Shown here piece by piece: positions 32,214-40,683 of a stretch of 64,000 nt of DNA (its first letter is position 1; each line of letters begins with the position of its first letter). The notes under the pieces are model-generated. The model saw only the letters and a program-made list of their open reading frames with translations. It ran no database searches and was not told the origin of the DNA. Source of the stretch: Craterostigma plantagineum (lineage: Eukaryota; Streptophyta; Magnoliopsida; Lamiales; Linderniaceae); NCBI GenBank assembly GCA_027422505.1, contig JAPQWV010000050.1:2480001-2544000 (forward strand), read 5' to 3'. Made by a program: the position numbers and the translations under genes.

Positions 32214-32531
32214 TCAGAGGGCCTTCGAAAACCTTATCAACGCAAGTGATAAGACAAGAAGGATTAGACAAACGCATACCTTCTTCGCAACCGAAATAAG
32301 CCCGGTTTGGCTTATCGATTTCCCGGAAATCCCAGCTTTATGGCGCTCCACCTCGAGCCACTTACAGCTGTCGAACGGCTTCTTTAAAGACCCCTTTGCC
32401 GGCCCGTGGGTCTGAGCTTCCATGGATGGCTCGCCGTCCTCGCTTTCGAAGCCTCTCCACCTCAAGCTATCCTCACTATTGCTTGGGAAAATCTCAGAAT
32501 TTGCCCGAGCTTCTCTTAAGTCGTTCTCCAC
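32214..32531 (-). CDS. Downstream ORF2 of TR-GAG unit 5 (unknown)
   Basis: 105-residue version, like unit 1; the stop that shortens units 2 to 4 is absent. Confidence 0.25.
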   Translation of the reverse strand: MENDLREARANSEIFPSNSEDSLRWRGFESEDGEPSMEAQTHGPAKGSLKKPFDSCKWLEVERHKAGISGKSISQTGLISVAKKVCVCLILLVLSLALIRFSKAL

Positions 32532-32561
32532 CTCAAGACAATGGTTTCCTTCACGCCTTAG

Positions 32562-33802
32562 CTAGTCGTGAAGCCCTTTCTGTGCCCTTGAAGTTCTCTG
32601 CCTGCGCCTCTTCAAAGCATGGCCTTCAAGCACATAAATTCCGTTCTTCTTGAAGCCTCGCATGACCTCTCGCCACCCTTCAAGCACCTTGATGTGCTTT
32701 GCCCCGATTTTGGTTGTGTAGCCTTGATCATCTAGCACGCCAACAGAGATCAAGTTACTCTTTAACGCTGGGACGTATCTCACGTCTTCAAGGACTCGAA
32801 TACCTCCTCCATCAAGCTTCAAACGCACCTTTCCCGTCCCATACACCTTGCAAATGCTGTCATTGCCCAAGACCACCGTGTCTCCCTCGATCTTCTTGAA
32901 ATCTTGAATCCAAGATTTGTTGCTCGTGATGTGAAACGTACACCCCGAGTCCAAGACCCATTCCTTAGCATCTTCTTGCCCATACGCCATGAGAACTTCC
33001 GCCGATTCGTAGCCTTCATCTTCAACACAATCAGCCTCACAAGCATTAGGGGTTTTACACGCATACCTTGTAAAGTTTGGGCAATTCCTTCGAATGTGGC
33101 CTTCTTCGTGGCAGTGGTAGCACCTTATGGGACTTCTAACTTCTCCCTTTCCTTCCTTCTTCGACTTCTTGCCTTGCCATTTCGCAGCTTTCTCTCGAAC
33201 GTGTAGCAATTCTGCCGATGGATCCACACGAACTTCTGCCTTGGTAGTGAGTTGCTTCGATGCGATCACCGAGAGCACGTCTTCCAATTTCAGAGCGTCT
33301 CGCCCATAGAGAAGCGTCTCCTTGAAGTGCTCGTGACTCTTAGGTAAAGCGCAGAGCAAAAGAAGCGCTTTATCTTCATCTTTCATCGGCTCATCGATGT
33401 TATCAAGGTCAAGCGTCAATTTCTGGAATTGATCGAGTTGCGCTTCAACCGATCGATCTTCCACCATCTTGAAGGAATAGAGCGCTTGCTTTAGGTATAG
33501 CCTCCTTGCTAGGGTCTTCGTCATGTAAAGATCTTCAAGTTTCTTCCACATTCGTCAGGTTTCGTCTCCTTCGAAACCTTCCTCAAGACTTGATCGGATA
33601 GGCTCAAGATTATAGCGCTGTGCGCCTTCGATCGGATCTTCGCCTTTGCATCCGCCGTCAAGGTCGTGGGGAGCATCTCCTTCTCCTCCTTAAAGGCTTC
33701 CTCTAGGCCTTGTTGAATCATGATCGCCTTCATTTTGAGCTTCCATAGCCCAAAATCGTTCTCCCCCGTGAACTTCTCCATTTCGAACCTATTCTGCGTC
33801 AT
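32562..33802 (-). pseudogene. Gag-protease ORF, TR-GAG unit 5, frameshifted
   Basis: A single A is missing near 33551 (CCACATTCG versus CCACAATTCG), splitting the ORF into an N-terminal part starting MTQNRFEMEKF (from 33802) and the remaining 329 codons. It shares several variants with unit 1 at the opposite end of the array. Confidence 0.85.
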
Positions 33803-33840
33803 CTGAGAATCGCGTGTCGTTCCACGCTCACCGCACCAAT

Positions 33841-34587
33841 TGTTGAGAATTCGGCGCCCTTAGATTCGTAACTCAGAGATCTTTCGTGGGTTTGTGAAGA
33901 TTGAATCGAAAGATTCGATCTTGGTAGAGAAATCGATCAAAAACAGAGAGGAGAAAAAAACTGGTAAAAAACAGAGGGTTTAACGTGGTTCGACCCAAGA
34001 AATGGTCTACGTCCACGGATCAACGCTTCGATTATATTCCGAACACTTTACAGAGATTACAAGTTCTAAGCTTACTCTCTCAATCCACCGTTCAAAGATC
34101 GAGCTAAAATGACCAATATATAGAAGATATAAGTTCTAGAAGGTTCTCACTCGAAATAGAGATTCGGTTTCAACTTCTATCAAGAAACTGTCGCATGTCA
34201 CGGTCTCTAAGCTGCCACGTCACAGCCGTGACTCAGTCGGGACTCTAATTCTTCAGTTTCTGCTCTTTGTCACGGCCTCGTACATCGCCATTCACGGCCG
34301 TGACAACTTCCCGCGTTCAAACGATCATTTCGCGCGCCTTCAGCTCACTTCAGGACTGTTCACGGCCTGGAGCAGCCCAGTCACGGCCGTGACTGGGTCG
34401 GGCGCCTTCAGCTCTTCGCTCACTGCCAAGGGTCACGGCCGTGACCCTTGGTGCACGTGACCGTGAATAGTAACAGCGAGCACGTTACGATTCATTCTTC
34501 GCTCGAAATCATCCCCGATCGTTCTCCGACTTGTTCCCATCGATCTTAGCACCAAGTAACCGAGTTTTGGGTCACTAAATCCCAACA
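33841..34587 (-). repeat. LTR 6 of the TR-GAG array
   Basis: 747 bp outermost LTR, ending CCCAACA next to the TSD GTTTT at 34588-34592. In element sense this is the 5'-most LTR. Confidence 0.9.
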
Positions 34588-34592
34588 GTTTT
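34588..34592. repeat. Right target-site duplication GTTTT of the Copia-like array
   Basis: Matches 7187-7191 and closes the inserted block. Confidence 0.85.
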
Positions 34593-34915
34593 TATCGCAG
34601 ATGCATCATCTACCAACAATGGTAATGATATTAAATTATCAGCTACAATCTCCGCAGGTATCCACAATGCAAATCAGGAGGCAAAATCAAATTTTTTGAG
34701 GCACTAAACAGTTAGCATAATGTATAACGGTTCACAAACGGTGAAATTGGAAAGAAAATCTTAGGAATGCGACAAATCAATATGATGGATCAGTGAAGTT
34801 GTTTTCATCCTTAAAAACAAGAACACACAACTACATTAGCATGTTTTTATCACACGATGCAATCAAGAAACAAGAACTGTAACACCGAGAAATTAAGAGT
34901 TTAAATTTGTTCCAC
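34593..34915 (-). other. Remaining ancestral intron 2 of paralogue B
   Basis: Unique AT-rich sequence between the retroelement block and exon 2. Nothing else seen. Confidence 0.5.
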
Positions 34916-35517
34916 CTTAGAGTCAACATCAGTCTCAGATATTCGTGTTTTTCCTTCTTCAGCTCAGGCTCTAACTGTTCTGCCCTCTTCTCTGCTGCTA
35001 GAACTCTTGATTCTGCCTCTTTCGATATGTTCGATTTTACATCCTCGTATGCCTTCTTCTGTGCCAACAAGTTCTAAGATCAAATTGAAAAAGAAAAAAA
35101 CATTACACCCAATCAAGAAATGGATATTCATAATCAGCAAACCAAAAACCTATAAGTATCAGAGCCAGGAATCGAATTCATCAAAAAAAACTAAAATTTT
35201 CAGAACAAAAGAAAGCACGCGTTGTGAAAAATAAAGGCCTGGCAGAGAAACACCAACAAAACATAGCAAAAGAAAATCATCATTGATAAAACCAGATAAA
35301 GAAAAAGCAAAAACGAGGCACCACAGCTAAGAACAAAACCCAATTCAACGGAAGAAACCAAATTCTACAGCAAAAAAGAAACGCATGATGAACTCGTTAC
35401 GTAGATATCAAGTCTTAAGAAAACACAATGAAAAAAACAAAAAAAGAGCAATGAGAAGGCAAACAAACGATCCACAGCCGGGAATCAAGTCGAGCAAAAC
35501 TCTACCTCGGCGTCCAT
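34916..35517 (-). pseudogene. Paralogue B, exons 1 and 2 (partner of 6367-6849)
   Basis: Exon 1 (35506-35517) encodes MDAE before a GTAGAG donor, matching MDADE of gene A. Exon 2 (34916-35073) begins after TTAG and reads KKAYEDVKSNISKEAESRV and AAEKRAEQLEPELKKEKHEY, aligning with gene A exon 2. It is 158 nt against 177 nt in gene A. Near its end the frame of YLRL differs from the frame in which DVDSK (gene A: MMDSK) precedes the donor, so a deletion with frameshift is likely. The intron to the next exon is now about 28 kb. Confidence 0.7.
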
Positions 35518-35638
35518 TTCTTCCTGAGATTTAGAGACAAAAAAAATAAGGGTTTCGACTTTCGAGCACTTCACTTTTCAGGATTTTAGTGTTTAGCTTT
35601 CGAAGGTTTCTGTTCCTCGGCAAAGCTGGCTGCTGCTC

Positions 35639-35647
35639 ATATATAAA
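35639..35647 (-). promoter_or_regulatory. Possible TATA box of paralogue B
   Basis: Minus-strand TTTATATATG about 120 bp upstream of the exon 1 ATG at 35517. Confidence 0.4.
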
Positions 35648-35717
35648 GGCTTGAAACTTACCTTCTTAGCTAATGACACATCTACCCTTACGAAGGTTTC
35701 TAACTACGCTAATGCCA

Positions 35718-36099
35718 TGTTGGGAAATTTCGACAAAAGAGAAAATAAAACGACGAAGAACACGAGGGATTTTAACGTGGTTCGGATTCGATATGAATCC
35801 TACGTCCACGGGAGAACTCTTCTCTTGTATTGATATCGTTACAAGATTACACACTCGCTCTCTTGATCTTTCTAGGTTGATTACAAGATCAAAAACTATG
35901 GAGCATTCTTTCTTTTCTATTCACTCGATACAAGATCTCTCTCTCAGAACAAAACTGAAAATTGAGCCCTGATGTAGTCACGTACAGTGGTGGTTTTCCT
36001 CTGCAACATGGGTAGCAGTTTCCAACGTTATGGCATTAACCGCTCCATCATTCCAAATAGAAACTGCCGTTGACCATCAATTTAGCTTTGACTTTACAA
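35718..36099 (-). repeat. LTR (left) of the short LTR element
   Basis: 382 bp. Contains AACGTGGTTCG and CTACGTCCACGG, a core also present in the TR-GAG LTRs. Confidence 0.85.
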
Positions 36100-37024
36100 T
36101 TCTCCACCTCAAAACTAAATTCTTCTTCGTCATTCACCAGCAATTCCACCGCGTACCATCATTTGGCTGCTTTCAGTTTCAGTCGCACAACCCATAACAA
36201 TGTTTGTTCGTCAGGGCTGATCCGCCTCATTTGCATCTGGTTTGTGTCTCGCCAGCACTAGTCAACGTCTAGCCGGCTCCACCTCGCAGCCATGTTTGTT
36301 CATTCGACGAACTCCACCATGGCTTCTCGAGCCTCTAACTTAGCCGATCTGCCCAGATCCGCTCCAAGCTAGCCCATGCGAGTGTCTAGTGCTTGCTACC
36401 TCATCCTGGGTATTACGCTGAGCGCTCGCTCGCTGACTCGTGCTATGTTGCACACTCATGGGCTAATCTTCAGCTGCACGCTATGTTGCGTGCCGTAATT
36501 TGGCCCAGCCGCACCTCGATATTTCGAACGGCCTTCCTTGCGCCTTCGCTTGCCTCGCCTGGATTGCATGGCTCTTGGTCGATCTCCTGTCTCCGCGCCT
36601 CTAGCCCGTCCTTGCGCCACGCTGACCAAACTACTCGATTCCGCGCATTACACCGCGGTCTCTCTTTTGTTGGTCTGCACTTGATGTGCGCATACCTTCG
36701 CCGCATGGCCTTTCACCGACGATGTCTGGCCTACATGCCTTCGTTTCGGCCTTGCACACACGCCGTCTGGCCTGCAAGTCCTCGCTGCCCGGCCTCGTCT
36801 ATGCGTACACATCAATGACCTGCATGCCCACCTTGATGGTGCGGCCGGGCCTCACCGCCCGACCATGTTCGGCTGGTTTCGGGTTCAGCCGATCAACCCT
36901 TCCCAACGAATTGCGCTCGCCGGCCCCGACCGGTACTGCTCCAGTCTCCGTTGACTCCGTGTCAACGATTAACTTCGGATCCATTGTTTCCTCTCACGTG
37001 ACGATCCACGCTCACCACACCATT

Positions 37025-37405
37025 TGTTGGGAAATTTCGACAAAACAGAAAATAAAACGACGAAGAACACGAGGGATTTTAACGTGGTTCGGATTCGATA
37101 TGAATCCTACGTCCACGGGAGAACTCTTCTCTTGTATTGATATCGTTACAAGATTACACACTCGCTCTCTTGATCTTTCTAGGTTGATTACAAGATCAAA
37201 AACTATGGAGCATTCTTTCTTTTCTATTCACTCGATACAAGATCTCTCTCTCAGAACAAAACTGAAAATTGAGCCCTGATGTAGTCACATACAGTGGTGG
37301 TTTTCCTCTGCAACATGGGTAGCAGTTTCCAACGTTATGGCATTAACCGCTCCATCATTCCAAATAGAAACTGCCGTTGACCATCAATTTAGCTTTGACT
37401 TTACA
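37025..37405 (-). repeat. LTR (right) of the short LTR element
   Basis: 381 bp, differing from the left copy at only a few positions (for example AAAAGAG versus AAAACAG). Confidence 0.85.
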
Positions 37406-37425
37406 TGCCATATATCGCCTGGGAG

Positions 37426-37892
37426 TACTACTGCCAAAACGGGCCGGCGGGGCGGGCCGGCCCGTATCCCGCCAAAGCCCGCCAGTGGCGGGGCGGACGC
37501 GGGTAAGCCTGCCTCCTGGCGGACCTGGATATTTAAGCCCGCCCCGCCCGTGGGCGGGTAACGGGCCTGGCAGGCTTAGCCCGCCAATTTAAAAAAAAAT
37601 TAAAGTAAGAAAAAAAATAAAAAATAAGAAAACGTAGGAGAAAATAATAAAAAATAGGAAAAAAATAATATAAAATAGTAAAAAAATAAACAAGAATAAA
37701 GAATTTAAGTTGGAAAAAATATCTAAGTTTATAAACTTTTTTAATATTAATTTATTTATGTTATTAATTTACCAATTATAGTTAAAATATATAAAAATTA
37801 TCATAATTTATTGATAAATCTTATATTTTAAAAATAATATAAATTTTTCCAGCGGGCTTGGCCGCGGGCTTTGGGCCCGTTTGATAGCTCTA
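37426..37892. mobile_element. hAT-like MITE with GC-rich ends
   Basis: An exact 8-bp TSD CCTGGGAG flanks it (37418-37425 and 37893-37900). Ends are TACTACTGCCAAAACGGGCC and, reversed, TAGAGCTATCAAACGGGCCC. Both termini are packed with CCCGC/GCGGG words while the centre is A/T-rich and non-coding. TSD length indicates the hAT superfamily. Confidence 0.8.
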
Positions 37893-37914
37893 CCTGGGAG
37901 CGGCAAATTGAGCG

Positions 37915-38582
37915 GCTCGGATCACCTGTTCCAATACCTATTCCACTCTCAATTCCACTATTAAAATATTAATATTATACCATATTAGCTCTCCTAATCA
38001 CCATATACACAACGTCCCACATTAATTGTACATTTTCTCTCATAGTATAGTTGTAACAATAGAAGAATATTAATAGGTAGTGTATCGATTCTGTAATCAA
38101 ACATCATCTCGTCTCTCGTAATATTCTCTCTCACGGGTAAAAACTTTAATTATTCTGCCATCCCCATCTCATCCAATAAACTAACAGGTAAATCGATACT
38201 GTAGCATACAATTATTTGCAATATTGAAGCTTTCTTGATTATTGAGGTGACGTGATCATGCTAATTTCTTATACTACCCCTATATATTTTTTACATTCAT
38301 TATGATTTGTTTTTTCGTGTTGATCAATTCGGATCAGCTAATAATAATCGTGGAGAGGTCATCGTTCAATTCAAGCTGCTGACAGTAGCTTCTTGTATTA
38401 GTAACCAACGAATACTTATTTTGCTAATTTTGTTTTAATTTTTTTTATGTGATCTGCATCTACAGATTCGCTACTTAACATTATCTTTCGTAACTAAGAA
38501 TTATGGGCGACCATAATAGTACGCGAAGTTCTCATGGTAAATATAATTCAGTTATGATCTTTTGTATTTTTGTTATGATACT
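37915..38582. other. Left arm of the long-TIR transposon
   Basis: Left TIR followed by AT-rich sequence. An ATG at 38503 opens MGDHNSTRSSHG before a GTAAAT that could be a splice donor. No domain recognised. Confidence 0.45.
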
Positions 38583-38813
38583 TGTTACCCTCGGGTCTTA
38601 CTGACCCACCGGCAAAATAACCGACTCTTCCCAAAAAGCCGAACCACCCGACCCGGAGAATGAGTCCTGCCCCCCAGGGGTCTCAGGATAAAGTCCCGAG
38701 TCAACAGAGAAAGATCCACGATGAAGACCCCTAGTGACCAAAGGATTTTACCGAACCCGTTGTCGGAAAAACCGGCCGAGGATACCTGCTTGTAGGACAC
38801 CCCTCAATTAAAG

Positions 38814-38818
38814 CGTGG
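38814..38818. repeat. TSD CGTGG, left copy, of Athila 2
   Basis: Repeated at 52967-52971 next to the right terminus TGATCA. Confidence 0.85.
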
Positions 38819-39017
38819 TGATAAACGTATTTTAATACGTTTATTGTTATGTTTATTTGGGTTATAATAGGAAACTTTTGATCATTCCATGCATTTATTG
38901 GCTCTATTTGCACTCATTTAAATATTGTAGGACCTTCGAATGATTATCGAGAAAAGAGGAACGAAAACGAGGCGAAAACGACGCGAAAACGGCAAAGTTT
39001 GAAGCTGCCAGTAATAA

Positions 39018-39478
39018 GTCACGGCCGTGAACGATCTTGCAAGAGGCCGTGAACGAGGGCAGTAAGCTCAAGGAGAAAAAGTTCCAACAGTCACGGCCGT
39101 GAATCACCTTGCACAAGGCCGTGAACGTGGGCAGTGAGCTCAAGATCCAGTGTCGCGGCCGTGAACGATCATGTAAGAAGCCGTGAACGTGGACAGAGAG
39201 TTTTAAGGAACGTGTCACGGCCGTGAATACTCATGTCAAAGGCCGTGACTCGCGGCAGAGACTAAGCAACCGCTATGCTATTCACTGTCACGGCCGTGAA
39301 CCTATATGCAAGAGGCCGTGACCCTCCCCAGAGAGTCAATATTTAGGGTTTAAGCCGCCGTCACGGCCGTGAAGATCGGTGCACGAGGCCGTGACTCGTG
39401 CCAGGAAGTCAAGAAATAGGGTTTTTAGCCGCCTTCACGGCCGTGAAGGCCCGTTAAGAGGCCGTGAACATGCCTAAT
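39018..39478. repeat. TCACGGCCGTGA palindrome array, Athila 2 5' LTR
   Basis: Six exact palindromes and one variant (TCGCGGCCGTGA) at about 70-75 bp spacing. Each is followed at 21-22 bp (site to site) by a half-site GGCCGTGA and often by GGGCAG or GGACAG. The array ends about 30 bp before the TATA-like box. Confidence 0.85.
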
Positions 39479-39504
39479 TTCAGGGTTTTAGCCCATTTTC
39501 GAAG

Positions 39505-39513
39505 CATAAAAGG
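39505..39513 (+). promoter_or_regulatory. TATA-like box of the Athila 2 LTR
   Basis: CATAAAAGG just downstream of the palindrome array. The corresponding sequence in Athila 1 is CAAAAAAGG. Confidence 0.5.
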
Positions 39514-39920
39514 AGAGCTTTCCTTAGAACTGAGGAACAAGTTGATAGAGACGAAAATTGAGAGAAAAGGAAGGAGGAAGAACACTAGAAGCAACCTTGT
39601 GATTCGGAGAAGCTGAAGGGACGATCCAACAACGTAGCCACGCCCAGTCGATCGAGGAACGAGAGCTCCACCTCAGAAACGCCATACTACTTCTTAGGGA
39701 GGTTTTATGAGTTCTTTATCTTCGTTTCCTTTGAATCTCGTTGTTGTTATGCTTAATATGAGTAGCTAACCCTCTTGTGTGTTTGGGAATAGATGAACGT
39801 TGGGTTATGTTGTAGTTAAGGCGTAGGATAATCGTGAACACGTGTATTCGACTATTTATCGTTCTATGATGTTGTTTCTTCGTATCAATATGTCTATGTG
39901 TTGATATGCATGTGTGGTAT

Positions 39921-40070
39921 ATCGTTTAGGGCGACAGCTAAATAACGATTAGGCCGTTCGTAGACGTTAGGATTCGAGTATAGGGCGACAGCAAATACTC
40001 GATCCTCGCCGTCTAGTAATCGCTGAATTTAGATCCTCACGAACGTTTAGGGCGACAGCAAATCCGTGAG
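39921..40070 (+). other. Three constant-loop hairpins in the Athila 2 leader
   Basis: Hairpin 1 at 39921-39949 (TTTAG/CTAAA plus ATCGT/ACGAT), hairpin 2 at 39961-40015 (CGAGTAT/ATACTCG, AGGAT/ATCCT, TAGACG/CGTCTA) and hairpin 3 at 40036-40070 (CTCACG/CGTGAG). All present AGGGCGACAGC in the loop. Stems differ while the loop is invariant, which points to selection on RNA structure. Confidence 0.7.
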
Positions 40071-40480
40071 TGGGTAGGAAATTACTGCGATTTAGTCGAT
40101 AATCACGTAGGAGCGATATTCCGTAAGCCTTAGCCAACAAAACTCAGCGGGATTACACATATTTGTCATCTTAAGTCACTCTTATTACTTCTAGTTGTGT
40201 TCCTTAGTCTTTCGATCCTTTAAATTGCTCTGTTAAGTTAGTTCGTTATATAAACAAATCCTGTTATTTTATTTAGGTTAAATATCGAGTCGATAGGTTA
40301 ATACTAGTACTCAATTTATTCCTCGTGTTCGATACTCGGATATTCGCTATAGCTATATTACAAACGATAGGTACACTGCCTATCGCGCGTGATTCTAGTT
40401 ATAATATATTCGTTTTAATTATTACTTGACGTACTCGCACGATCTTTTAATTTAAACATACACACACGTGATCAAGTTTT

Positions 40481-40498
40481 TGGCGCCGTTGTCGGGGA
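40481..40498 (+). promoter_or_regulatory. Primer binding site, tRNA-Asp type, Athila 2
   Basis: TGGCGCCGTTGTCGGGGA, 6 nt after the LTR end, with one change from Athila 1. Confidence 0.85.
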
Positions 40499-40683
40499 AT
40501 AGATTGATATTAGGAACACCGTAGTTCGGTAATTTAGCCATTTTATTTTACATTTTCTCAGTTTGTCGTTAATTGCGTTATTTGTTTCCTACATCATTAT
40601 TAGTCTCGTTACCTTTTCGACGTATTTATCCAGTTCTTCGCTAAATTTCGCTTTCACTCATTGAAGGTACTGTTTGACAGTGG

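Larger units (their letters stand above)
7192..34587 (-). mobile_element. Tandem array of five TR-GAG-type Copia-like units sharing six LTRs, interrupted by an Athila element
   Basis: Six LTRs (starts 7192, 9703, 12217, 28838, 31328, 33841) alternate with five internal regions, each holding a Gag-protease ORF on the minus strand, with a period of about 2.51 kb once the nested Athila is removed. There is no integrase, reverse transcriptase or RNase H, so the family is non-autonomous and must have been mobilised in trans. Only the outermost ends carry a TSD (GTTTT), so the array arose from one insertion followed by tandem duplication, or from insertion of a multimer. It occupies intron 2 of paralogue B. 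Confidence 0.9.
35718..37405 (-). mobile_element. Short non-coding LTR retroelement (TRIM/LARD-like) with tRNA-Phe-type PBS
   Basis: Near-identical direct repeats at 35718-36099 and 37025-37405 (termini TGTTGGG and TTTACA) are bounded by the TSD TGCCA (35713-35717 and 37406-37410). The 925-bp internal region shows no retroviral protein. In minus orientation the left internal edge is a PPT (GAGGTGGAGAAT) and the right edge holds plus-strand GATCCACGCTCACCACACCA, the tRNA-Phe 3' end with one mismatch. It lies just upstream of paralogue B. Confidence 0.85.
38819..40474 (+). repeat. Athila 2 5' LTR
   Basis: Termini TGATAAACG and GTGATCA. Order: U3 with palindrome array (39018-39478), TATA-like CATAAAAGG at 39505-39513, then hairpin module (39921-40070), then U5. 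Confidence 0.9.

Noticed and set aside
36393..36818. 141-codon plus-strand ORF inside the short LTR element
   Set aside because: No domain, Cys/His/Arg-rich by composition, in the non-coding internal region of a TRIM/LARD-like element and antisense to its orientation.
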